64,000 bases of DNA from Gentiana macrophylla (lineage: Eukaryota; Streptophyta; Magnoliopsida; Gentianales; Gentianaceae), in contig JAOBSW010000041.1 of the NCBI GenBank assembly GCA_026214975.1, positions 372,001 to 436,000 on the forward strand. The letters run 5' to 3'. Shown in pieces: positions 10,658 through 21,160 of this stretch. Numbering within the stretch: position 1 is the stretch's first letter; each line of letters opens with the position of its first letter. A model generated the notes under the pieces. It ran no database searches, was not told where the DNA came from, and saw nothing but the letters and a program-made list of their open reading frames with translations. Position numbers and translations under genes: made by a program.

Positions 10658-12612
10658 CTACTTTTTGATACTTTTCTTGCTACCTTTAGAACTTCCAGGC
10701 TTACCACTACTTTTCCCCTTTTTGGCAGCATCCTTCTGAGTGGATATAATCTTGTTGGTAGCTTTTGACACTGAGATGATTATGTCGATCTGTTTGATAG
10801 CATGATCCAGGGTGCTATCAAGGCCTTGAAGCTTTTGAGAATGGGTGCCCAAGATATCAACTATAGGGTTTAGCCTTCCATCTATTGCATCTCTCAGATG
10901 TGTTAATTCAGTGTGAACATACTGGGTGACCAGTGAATTCAATTGAGTTAGCAGATCCCCTTTCTTCTCAATGATTGCATCTTGCAAATTCAATGTGACT
11001 GAGTAGAGCCTCTATTTTCTAATTTATTGAAGTGTGCATCTCTCAGTGCTATTTAAAGGTTTTCCCGGCTTGGAGTTGTGTATTCCATATCAACAATAAA
11101 GGGTCCAATGTCCAGAAAAAAAGCCTTGTCTGGAACTTCAGTTTGACCTTCTGATTGTGCTGGTGCAATTGCATCAGCAAGGTCTTCCTCATGTCTCTTC
11201 CTCAGTTTCCATGGCAGAGAGAGTTGGTTGGGGGCCTAGTGGTACTTCAGATCCCTGAGGGGATTCTATATCACCTTCCTCTACCACTTCTTCAAATTGC
11301 TGAGTGGCATCAGGAGTAGGTGTGTCAGTTGCCATTCCCCTTTGCTCAGTGCTGGGGATGTCTCTCTCAGCTGCTTTACTCATCTGTTGTTCTTTTGCTG
11401 CTTCACTCCTTTGAATAACATCGAGGAGTGACAAATTGTCATCAGAATTGCATTTGTCTTCATGATCATCAGACTGATGATCATCATCTTCCTCTTCTTC
11501 AGATTTTTCTTCTTTTTCTTCAGAATGTGTGTTCACTTCTGCCTATGGATCTTCTTCATCCTCACTAATCACCAGGGGTTCTGCCATATGGCTGGAAAAT
11601 TTCTTTTGTGGGTAGTTCTGGTTTGAGATCTGGTTCTCTCCCTGAACCCAGAAGTACTGCCTTCAGCTTCTCTTCTATTCTTCCTTTACATAGGTGAACA
11701 TCACCTTTGCATTATGTAACCTGTGCAGGTGAATGGGTGTCATCTTCATACAGTCTAGCAAGCGTTGGAGGGGAATTCCAAAGGATTTTCTAACCCAAAA
11801 AATACATTTCTTTTGTTGCCATTTCTTTGCTGCAACTTTCCAACATCGATTTCTCCCTTAATCTGCTCCTTAAGTTTGTTGAATATGAATGTGGCCCAGT
11901 TAAACTACATACCTTTATAGATGATACCCATCAGCTTTGTCCTTACTTCCGTCATCCCATGCTTCGATCCCAGCTTTCCCTCTATATTTTTTATGATGAG
12001 ATAAGAAAATTCTTCAAACAGCTTTTTGAGTTTTGATCTGTTGCAGTAGAGCTTTTTGAATGTGGCATGCTTTCCAATCTCCAGCCAGAAAGCATCAGTG
12101 TTGATATCAATTTCTCTAGTGTTTGCTGATCCGAGGTTTGGGAGTTCAAGAAAATGGCTAATCAGGGCTGGCGTAATCACCAGTTCATGGTCACGTACAG
12201 TGGTCATGATTGAAACTGGTGTGCCCTGCTTTTTGTTAGTGACAAGTTTTGCACTTTTCCAGAATGAGATCAGATATTCATAGCATATTCCTTTGATTGT
12301 TGGGTTGAGGAAGGTCATCAACCCCGAATTTGAACACCCATCTGCGAGTCTTCGAGCCTGTGGATCATTGTTGCACAAATGGAGATAGTGTTCAGGTCTG
12401 AAAATGACCCGGTTACATTTAATTTCTCATACTATTTTCCAGACTTTTCGGTAGGGAAAGATGAATCCATTACTGAAATTTGAGAGAGAAGAAAGCTTTG
12501 AGATTTCTGAAAACATGCTTTTGAATGCAATGGGAGCGTAAGGGCTTTGAGAAATTGTATAAGTGTGGTTTAAATAGTGTGGAAAGAGTTGAGTGTGAAC
12601 ACGAATTTTCAT
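10658..12612 (-). pseudogene. S2 extra ORF in env position (globular domain, acidic linker, coiled coil)
   Basis: About 1.95 kb between pol and the 3' LTR is coding in pol's sense but broken into pieces. An N-terminal part runs 12612-11905 with one in-frame stop near 12428 and contains LMTFLNPTIKGICYEYLISF and ITPALISHFLELPN. A strongly acidic, glutamate- and aspartate-rich linker follows (11189-11536). A helical, probably coiled-coil region with a lysine/serine/glycine-rich tail ends it (10658-10993). The N-terminal pattern resembles the domain of unknown function often seen downstream of pol in plant SIRE-type Copia elements. I see no convincing signal peptide or membrane span. The function is unknown. 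Confidence 0.65.
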
Positions 12613-13000
12613 GATTGAGTGTGGAAGGAGTTATGCAGACGTGTTGGACATAAATGGCATGACTATCTGGGTATAATCACAGTAAATAAGAATAATGAGG
12701 GAGTGGATCAAGAGAAATAATGATGAATCCCTCTTTTTAAGGTGTAGCCGTTATTCCCTATTTTCAATTATAACCTTCATATTTTAATCCTCGTGTCTAA
12801 TTAAAATAATAATCCACATGTGTAATCTTCAATAATAAATGCCAAATCAATTTAATTCACCACATGTGTAAATGATTTATTCATTTCACACTGATTCATT
12901 TCTGCTGTGAAGTTAACAGTTGCGTGACTATGTTAGTCTCTCAGCTGTTGCATTTACTGAGCTTTTTCATCAAAACAACTGTTCCTAACAACCAGTGAAG
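12613..13000 (-). other. pol/extra-ORF spacer of S2
   Basis: AT-rich, non-coding. It contains CACATGTG boxes at about 12820 and 12862 and a CTATTTAAA-like box (minus strand) upstream of the extra ORF. A short piece resembling the LTR's own start (12968-12991) lies next to the hairpin at 13001. Confidence 0.5.
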
Positions 13001-13063
13001 TGAACTTCGCTCATACCAGTGCCTTACCTGCCAAGTGAGCGCACCCGAAATGGCAAAGGTTCA
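13001..13063 (-). promoter_or_regulatory. hairpin immediately after the pol stop codon of S2
   Basis: Minus-strand RNA can fold with an outer stem TGAAC/GTTCA (plus 13059-13063 with 13001-13005) and an inner stem TGCCA/TGGCA (13051-13055 with 13029-13033) around a loop containing GTGCGCTCAC. The pol TGA stop (13061-13063) forms its base. Two related hairpins follow the pol stop of S4, with different but still paired stems. Function is unknown. Confidence 0.6.
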
Positions 13064-15130
13064 GTCAGCTGGTGAAGTCACTTTGATGGTTACTCCAGTT
13101 AGCTGGTCTTGTACTTGGTCCAATTCAATCATGCCCAATTCAGTCCTTAATTTACAAAATCTGTCATGATTGAGTGGCTTTGTGAATATATCTGCCAATT
13201 GATCCTCAGTGGATTTGTGCTTCAAGATTACATCTCATTTTTCCACATGATCTCTGATGAAGTGTTGTCTTACATCAATATGATTTGTTCTTGAGTGAAG
13301 TACAGGATTTTCTGTAATTGAAATTGCACTTGTGTTGTCACACATGATAGGAATTGTCTTTTCTTCTACTCCATAGTCTCTTAGTTGCTGTCTGATCCAA
13401 AGTACTTGTGCACAACAACTACCTGCTGCTATATATTCTGCTTCAGCTGTTGAGGTAGATATGGAATTCTGCTTTTTACTAAACCATGATACTAGTCTGT
13501 TGCCTAGCATCTGACAAGTTCCTAAGTGCTTTTTCTATCCACTTTACATCCAGCATAGTCTGAATCTGAATAAGATATTAACTTGAATTATCCATCCTTT
13601 GGATACCAAATTCCTACATTCATTGTGTGTTTCAGATATTTGATAATCCTGTTTGCTGCTAATAAGTGAGATTCCTTTGGTTGAGATTGAAATCTTGCAC
13701 ATACTCCTACTGCAAATTCTATATTAGGTCTACTTGCAGTTAGATAGAGTAATGATCCAATAATCCCTCTATATAGCTTTTGATCAACATCCTTTCCGTT
13801 TTCATCATTCCCAAGTATAGTTCTTGCACACATAGGCGTTTTTTATGTTCCACTGGTGTCCATACCATACTTGTTTATCAAGTCCTTTGTATACTTTCCT
13901 TGATTGATAAAAATGCCATATTTCATTTGTTTTACTTGTAATCCAAGGAAATAGTTGAGTTCTCCTATCATGCTCATTTGGAATTTGCTTTTCATCAGAT
14001 TTTCAAAATTTTCACATAACTTCTCATCTTCTGATCCAAATATGATATCATCCACATATATTTGAACTAGCAAAGTGCTTGATCTATCTTCTAGCTTGAA
14101 AAGGGTCTTGTCAATGGTTCATTTGTTGAATCCATTGTTGACCATGAATTGTGATAGTGTCTCATACCAGGCTCTAAGTGCCTGTTTGAGTCCGTATAGT
14201 GCCTCCTTGAGCTTGTACACCTTGTCTTCTTTTCCTTGGATCTGAAAGCCAGATGGTTGTTCAATATAAACTTCTTCTTCCAAGAGTCCATTCAGGTATG
14301 CACTCTTTACATCCATTTGATAGACTTTGAAATATTTGTGAGCTACAAAAGCTAGGAAAAGTATGATTACTTCTAATCTTTCTACTGGTGCAAAGGTTTC
14401 ATCGTAATCTATGCCTTCTGCTTGTGAATATCCTTTTGCTACCAATCTTGCTTTGTTTCTGACATTTGCTCCTTGTTCATCCATCTTGTTTCTGAACACC
14501 CATTTTGTCCCAATGCTATTTACCAAGTCTGGTCTATCAACAAGTTCCAGATTTCATTTGTTTCAAATTCATTGAGTTCTTCTTGCATAGCTATGATCCA
14601 ATCAGCATCTTGGATTGCATCATCTATTGTTTTGGGTTCCACCTATGACAAAAAACAAGTTAACATACTTTCCATTTGTCTTTTAGTTTTTACACCTGCT
14701 TGGACATCTCCAATGACTTGTTCAGCTGGATGATCTCTAAGCCAGTTCAAATCAGGTTGAAGTTGTGCCTGATCTACTGCTTCTACTTCATCTGCTGGTG
14801 CATTAGTTTCTGGAGAGTGATCTGGTGACTCTACTGGTGTATCTTCATCAGCTAGATTATCCAGTACAATAGCTGGTGCCTCTGTCTCCATATAGACTGG
14901 TCCAGAAACTTGCTTCAGTGCCACTTGGTCTTCAGTTGTGTGTAGATCTTCACCACTGGTGTTAGGTTCATCAAAAACCACATGAATTGATTCTTCAATC
15001 ACCAGGGTTCCTTTATTTAGCACTCTGAAAGCTTTACTGGTATTTGAGTATCTCATGAAAATTGCTTAATCGGCCTTTTCATCAAAAGTGTGTAGCTGGT
15101 ACCTGTCTAAGACAACATTTAGCACCAAAC
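13061..15130 (-). pseudogene. S2 pol remnant: integrase C-terminus, reverse transcriptase, RNase H
   Basis: Reading on minus from about 15130: a shortened integrase tail (FGAKC, then YSNTSKAFRVLNK and ESIHVVFDEPN), then RT with [52 protein letters not shown] and the catalytic IYVDDIIFG (14030-14065). RNase H follows with GSLLYLTASRP, TAEAEYIAAGSCCAQ and CDNTSAISITENPVLHSRT, ending at a TGA at 13061-13063. The protease and the integrase catalytic core are missing entirely, and frameshifts split RT from RNase H. Confidence 0.88.
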
Positions 15131-15279
15131 CATTAGAAGCTGGTACCTTCACTGGCATCTGAGTCATTTTCGGATGACTTTGCTGCATCACTGTCTTCAC
15201 TGCTGGTTTCAGCCTTTAATGCCTTTTTGCTCTTCCTTTTATATGATAACTTTTATATTTTCTTTTTCTCATCTTTGTC

Positions 15280-16154
15280 TTTCTCAGCTGGACAATCAGC
15301 TTTGAAGTGCCCCTTATTTTTGCAGTTGAATCATCTGAGTTTATCATCTCTCTTCTTGAAGTCTTCACTTGATGAAGTCTTGTTCTTGGATGAAGAACTT
15401 CCTTTGTACTGCTTTTTCTTGAATCTGTCAAATCTTTTAATTGGCAATGCAATCTGCTCCTTCAGATCTTGAGTCTCTTTGTTGGCTGAGTCAGCTTTTT
15501 TACTTTGTTGGGGTGCCACTAGTGCACTGGCCTTGTGTGGCTCTGTTGGTGCACCTTCTTCATTGTTTAGGTCAAATTCATGAGATTTCAGTTGTGACAT
15601 TAAAGTTAGAGTATCAGTATTGGAAATATCCAATGTGCCTTTAAGTATGGAAATTATTATTCTCCATCTTTCCGGCAAGCTTCTCAAGATCTTCAAGCAC
15701 ACTTATTTTTGTGGATTGTAGTTCACCGATAATGCTTGAGAATCTGTTGTCCATTTGATAAATGGATTCACCAGTCTTCATCTTGAAGTTTTCAAATTAT
15801 TGTTTTGCAATAGATAATTTGTTTTCTTTGATTGCCTCAAACCCTTCATTGACAAGTGCCAATTTGCCCCATATATCTTTTGTTATTTTGCAATCTTTCA
15901 TCCTCATGAACATGTTACTGTCCAGAGTTTTGATAATTATTCTTTGGCAACGAAGTCTAGATTTGCTCTTCCCTGTCATCTTTGGTGCAATCATTCTTTG
16001 ATCTGTCTATTTGAATAGGAGCATCTTTTATTACATCTAGCATCTCCTCATGAGTTGCTGCAAGATGAGACAATATTCTTATTTTGTATTCATCAAAATT
16101 GTTAACATCGAACACAGGTATTGTGTTCATGAAGTATGAAGACTCCATAGGCAC
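15280..16154 (-). pseudogene. S2 gag (nucleocapsid precursor)
   Basis: It starts at ATG 16154 (MPMESSYFMNTIPVFDVNNF, DEYKIRILSHLAATHEEML), followed by the Copia gag core (DSNMFMRMKDCKITKDIWG; VCLKILRSLPERWR) and a zinc knuckle of the form FNCKNKGHFKADCP at about 15290-15335. Frame changes occur near 15960 and 15790. Gag would form the virus-like particle and bind RNA. The region after the knuckle joins directly to the integrase tail, an internal deletion of roughly 1.5 kb judged against S4. Confidence 0.82.
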
Positions 16155-16257
16155 AAATATGAAGTATTTAAATCACAAATTTGAAAAACTACTTTGAAAA
16201 TTTGTGATCTCCTTGTTACCAGAAATTGGATCTGAATAGGTTCTAATACAAAGAACA

Positions 16258-16273
16258 CTGCTCCGATACAAAT
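16258..16273 (-). other. S2 primer binding site
   Basis: Directly inside the 5' LTR, the minus strand reads ATTTGTATCGGAGC, a slightly mutated form of the initiator-Met tRNA complement TGGTATCGGAGC found intact in S4. Confidence 0.75.
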
Positions 16274-17667
16274 TGTTGGTCCCAAGGAAGGGTAAAATAT
16301 AGTCAGAGGGGGTGAATGACTATATTAGGAGTTCAGAACTTTTCTTTGATGAAAAGATTTTGTGCAGCGGAAATAAGACCCTTCTTAATGTAGTTTCAAA
16401 TCTCTTAAGCAATCACAAACATATAAAATAAAATACGGAATGTAAATGCGGAAAGTAAATGTTGTAAATAAATAACACAAGGTTTATAGTGGTTCAGGGT
16501 GGTGTAATCCCTTAGTCCACTCTTCTCCTGTGATGATTGGAGGAACTCGCTATTGTTTTTCACCAATACAATAATATGATTGTCCTTGGCTACACAAGCT
16601 TCACAATCTCAAGACTATCACTCCCTAGCTACAAAAGCTTCAGTGACTCAGTCTTCAACACTGGTCCTCGAGAACAAATCCTTCATCAGCTATCACACAA
16701 GGTTGCAATTCCTTCTCAGACGATCTGATTCAATTGCTCCAAAACAGATGTGAATGAGATTCACAAGAGACTTGATCAATCTTAGTACTTGATGTGGATT
16801 TATAGCTCTGATTCTGAGTTGATCTTTCTAGATTAAACAATGTAGATCCAAGTGAAGGCTAAAGAAATTGACAGAGTTTCAGCACTAAGAATTTAACGTG
16901 TATCGTTCTTGATTCATTTGTATACTTGTATAGCTGTCAATGCCTTCCATTTATAGCCATGATCCTTGGTTTTGAATTTCCATCCGTTGGCTATTTAATA
17001 CGGAGAATAATCCTTGATTCTTCTTTGATTTCATTCTCCTAGATTTCAGTGATCCGGATTTTAATCAACCGTTCATCATAAATTCGTCCTTGATTGATTC
17101 TGCATTAATTGCTTGATCTCCATATTTTCCACATTCTAAATCACGAGTAGGCAATATACTTGACTTTGCTATTTATGCTTCACTTGGCTGTTGCTTTGCC
17201 GGTCCAGTGACTTTTTCACTTAATCGCCATCACCGGGTCGCTAACGATCGCGCTTCGTTTCGCTTATCTTGATATGTTGGTTCGATCTGGTGATAGAGCT
17301 TTACTTCACTGATCGTTATTTAGTGAGAGATCAATGCACACCATATTTATAACAAATTAAGTTTCAACACTTGTAATGTATATCTTAGACTTATCCAAGG
17401 TCATCGCCGACTTCCATGGTTATAAGTCAGTCCATAGGTCTTTACTTTACTTTGCTGGTCCTGGCCGTCTTCACTCAGCTGGTCCTATGTTCTTCATTTC
17501 ACTGAGTTGTCCTACCAATCTAGTATAATGCTTGCCTACTGAATTTATACAACATGTCAGACTCTAAGTAAAGCCTATACAAACATTACTAACTAATTTT
17601 GACTTATTTCATGCTTGCTATAACAGCTAGTATGACCATCATCAAAACAAATAAAGTGTTCCTAACA
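16274..17667 (-). repeat. S2 5' LTR
   Basis: Same ends as the 9137 LTR. An intact minus-strand TATA box (CATTTATA on plus at 16948-16955) is present, as expected of the promoter LTR. Small scattered differences from the other LTR show that the insertion is not brand new. Confidence 0.92.
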
Positions 17668-17672
17668 TGTAT
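17668..17672. repeat. target-site duplication of S2, right copy (TGTAT)
   Basis: Matches 9132-9136 exactly. Confidence 0.95.
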
Positions 17673-20450
17673 GCCTCACCTATAGTTAGTGTCAGAAAAG
17701 AATTTTCGGTCTACCTGTGCAGACTTTGTAATGCCTTTGGAAAACCTTGGTGCTTGTTAAGAGATTTCAACCAGGTGGCTTTCCAAAGAGATAAACAAGG
17801 AGGAAGGAGTGTGGGGGCTACAATAGGGTGAAATTTGGTCCGTGATCCATCACTGTGAGCTCCCAAAGGTGCCTTTTCAGGGACCTAGGTTCACCTGGAG
17901 AGGACTACTTATGGAAATTAGAAGATCTATCAGAGATTGGATCAAGGATGGAGCAACACTGCTTGGTTGGAGATGTTTGAGAGTTCCCTAATCCAACATC
18001 TGCCCAGGGTGCACTCTGATCATAATCTGATCTTACTTGACACAGATTTCAGAGTTAATAAACATAAGAGGGAGAAGAAGTTCTTTTTCAGAGATCCTGG
18101 ATGGAACATACTGGGTTTGAGGACTTTGTCATTGATACGTGGGATGAAAGATTGAGTATGTATGATATGGGTCAAATTTTTTCTAAGGCAGCCACTTCCT
18201 GGAACCAACAGGTTTTTGGACATATCTTCCATAAAAAGAAGAGTTTCCAAGCTAGAATTCAAGGGATTGAGTACAGCCTGGCAGAGCTCCTTCCAACTTC
18301 CTATCCAATCTCCATGCCCAGCTTAATGTGGAACTTGATGACATCTTAATGCAAGAAGAGATATACTGGCATCAGAGGTCCCAACTGAAGTGGCTAGTTG
18401 AGGGTGATAGCAAATCCAACTTCTATCACTTAACTGCCATTAAGAGGAAACATAAAAAGAGATGACCAGGGGCTGTTTGATGTGGATTCACCGGAGAATA
18501 TGGTCAAAAAATTTTATGTGGAGCTCTATAAAGCAGATCCTATTGTTGCTTATCTCAGACCAGACCTGCGCTTACCTAGACTTTCCGACTCTGACATCCA
18601 ACTGCTTAATAGGAGGGTGTCTAAGAAAGAGGTGGAGGATGCCCTATTTGAGATGGGGAACTACAAGGCACTAGGTCCTAATGGCATACCTGTGGATTTC
18701 TACAAGAAATGTTGGCCCACAGTCTGTAAGACCCTTGTACCCTTTGTTGTTAAGGCCTTTGAAGAGGGAAGATTTGAAGCAAGACTCAATGAGACCGTCA
18801 TATCTCTAACCCTCCTGAAAAGGTTTTACAATTCAGACCTATTGCAATGACTAAAGTCTGTGTGAAACTCATTTCCAAAGTGGTAGCTAATAGACTCCAG
18901 CTGGTTATTGGCAAACTGGTGAGCACTCTCAGTCAACTTTTATACCAGGAAGGGGTAGCACTGGTAACATTACACTTGTTCAAGAAGTCTTACATCAATT
19001 CAAACAGAAGATTGGCAAGAAGGGCGATATGATTCTGAAGATAAATCTTAAGAAGGCCTATGACAGGGTTGACTGGAAATTTCTTGAGAGGATCTTATTA
19101 GAGGTGAGATTTAACCAGAAGATTGTGGAACTTCTCATGTTCTCCCTCCACACTTCAACACCGAGGGGCCTATGGAATGGAAATGTTCTAAGCCCCATAA
19201 AACTAGAAAGAGGACTTGGGCAAAGGGATCCCCTGGCCCCCTACTTTTTTGATTTATGTATGGAATGCCTCAGCCAACAAGTGACATAGCTGTGACTGAA
19301 GGGACCTGGAAACCAATCAAAGTCAACATGCACTATCCTCCTTTATCTCGTGTTTTTTGTAGATGATCTAGTACTCTATGGAGCTGCCTCTGTGGAACAA
19401 GCTAATGTAATGAGACAAGTCTTAGATGATTTCTGCAGCTATTCTGGACAGAGACTCAGTATAATTAAGTCGAGATTTCATGCTTCTAAGAATACCCCTC
19501 CCCACATGAAGGCTCTGATTCACCAGCAGCTTGACATGGTCCATATCTTGGAATGCCCCTTCTTCACTATAGGGTCACCAAGGACAACTTCAATTTAACA
19601 TAGACAAGATGAAGAGGAAGTTGGCAAACTGAAAGATTAAGTGTTTATCAAGAGCAGACAGGATGATACTTGTTAATAGCTCCATTGCTACACACCATTT
19701 CTATGCTATACAGTCACTGAAACTACCCCAGTCTTGCCTTGATGAAATGGAAAGATATGCATGCAGATGAACGTGAAATGCATACTCTCTCTTGGGATTT
19801 TTTATGCAACCCAAGGATTGTGGTGGTTTGGGATTCAAGAACCTAAAAAACATGAATATTGCTCTCCTAGGTAAACTGGTGTGGCAGACCCTTGTTGATG
19901 ACCAGTCCCTATGGGTAAAAACTCTGATCCTTAAATAGGGGAGTCTTTTTTAGGCCCCTAAAGCAACTAGCTCCCCTGCGTGGAAAAGTATTTGTTTGGC
20001 AGATGTTCCTCTTAATGATGGATTTGTGGTGCGGGTGACAATATTATTTGGAAATCTGGGAGCTCTAGGAAATACTTTGTTGCCGGTTATACATTCTTGT
20101 CCTCCCTAACCCCTGATGCCGTTGATAATTTTTGGGAAAAAAACTTGGTATCTCAAGGGCCCAACTCGTTTGAATTTTACTATTTGGCAAGCAACACTTA
20201 ATGCCTTGCCCACCATGTCCTTACTCAATAGACGACATGTCTCACCCTCGACAAGGTGTAAGCTCTGTCATACTGATGATGAAACCTGCCTCCATGCACT
20301 TCGGGATTGCAAGATCTCAAAGCAACTCTGAAAGAACATCGTGCCCAGACAAGAGTGGAGTGAATTCTTTACCCAGACAACTTCCCTTGAATGGATCCTC
20401 AAATATCTAACTGGAAAAGGAGGACATAGAAAATGGGCCTATCAATTTAG
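17668..20450 (+). pseudogene. LINE ORF2 remainder: endonuclease end, reverse transcriptase, zf-RVT
   Basis: The endonuclease resumes with YASPIVSVRKEF and ends with the conserved SDH motif (LPRVHSDHNLILLD, about 17990-18045). RT motifs follow: KALGPNGIPVDFYKKCW (about 18660), KINLKKAYDRVDW (19030-19075), GLGQRDPLAPYFF (about 19213), and FVDDLVLYG (19350). The C-terminal zinc region has CKLC ... H ... C (20255-20320). Motif A reads KIN where KLD/KID is normal, so a catalytic aspartate appears replaced by asparagine. Multiple stops and frameshifts are present. Confidence 0.85.
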
Positions 20451-20639
20451 AGACATGATCTAGCATACACCAAAATCGGAGACCCGTGTCCAGAATCTTA
20501 GGCTAGCTTGACAATTTGATTATTTACAATAATTGTGCCTTTTGTTTTTTTGATATTGCCGTGAGATGTGGTTTTTCACTTGAGTTATTAATAAAAGGAT
20601 GGTTTTAAAAATAAAAAAAATCATTTTTTTAGACGGGTT

Positions 20640-20985
20640 CTATCGGCACACGCATAATTACTTTTGGCACCAATTTATTGAATATTTTTTCTGTTGAACA
20701 AAACGTCATTTCATCGTGGTGTTTCTCTCCTTCAACATCAAGCGTCGATTGTCGGTTACCACGCCGGCGTTGGTGTTGAAGGAGAATAATGCCGATCGAC
20801 GACGTCTTAAGCCGCGCTGCCACTTTTACAACGTGAATATCGGTGGCATTGGTGTTCTTCGCCTCAACACCACGCGTCAGCATAATCGACGCGTTGGTGT
20901 TCGAGGAGGAACACTGTGGAAATGACGTTCGTCTTTTTAAAAACAATGTGGTGTCGAAGTAATTTTTTGTTATGCCAGAAACAAA
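20640..20985. mobile_element. MITE-like element built as a large imperfect palindrome
   Basis: The left arm (about 20655-20790) and the reverse complement of the right arm (about 20800-20968) align over most of their length, sharing AATTACTT..G.CACC, CGTCATTTC and ACACCA.CGCGTC segments. Two smaller hairpins occur inside: CTCCTTCAACA with TGTTGAAGGAG (about 20729-20790), and 20852-20878 with 20888-20914. There is no ORF. It ends about 175 bp upstream of the start codon of the 7-exon gene. Superfamily and target duplication are not determined. Confidence 0.6.
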
Positions 20986-21160
20986 TGGATCCCAAAAGTG
21001 ATTTGAGATATGCCAATAGAAGTCACTTTTTTTTTAGGGCTCATGAATAAACAATCTAGCATCCCGATTAGCTATTCTTCCAAGTGCACGCAGCCTATTG
21101 TATTCCTACTTCTACCGAAGCTTCAGATCGCCGTTGGAGAGAGGGAGAAACGACTCAATC

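Larger units (their letters stand above)
9137..17667 (-). mobile_element. SIRE-like Copia element S2, nested in the LINE
   Basis: This 8.5-kb element lies on the minus strand with two LTRs (1373 and 1394 bp), a primer binding site, gag, a pol lacking protease and most of integrase, and an extra ORF between pol and the 3' LTR. RT and RNase H resemble the SIRE/Maximus lineage (GSLLYLTASRP, GVCARFQSQPKESH, CDNTSAISITENPVLHSRT). It is bounded by TGTAT at 9132-9136 and 17668-17672, proving a transposition event into the LINE. Confidence 0.92.
7020..20620 (+). mobile_element. L1-type LINE split by a nested Copia element
   Basis: Two segments, 7020-9136 and 17668-20620, form one LINE of about 5.06 kb once the S2 insertion is removed. 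Order: 5' UTR, ORF1 (DUF4283-like), endonuclease, reverse transcriptase, zf-RVT, and an A-rich tail (about 20604-20621). Every ORF carries stops and frameshifts. The 5' edge is approximate and I did not find a convincing long target duplication; both flanks only share a TTTTTTTA run. Confidence 0.85.

Noticed and set aside
20629..20946. Overlapping ORFs of 105 and 69 residues on opposite strands
   Set aside because: They arise from the GC-rich palindromic MITE; there is no start context or homology.
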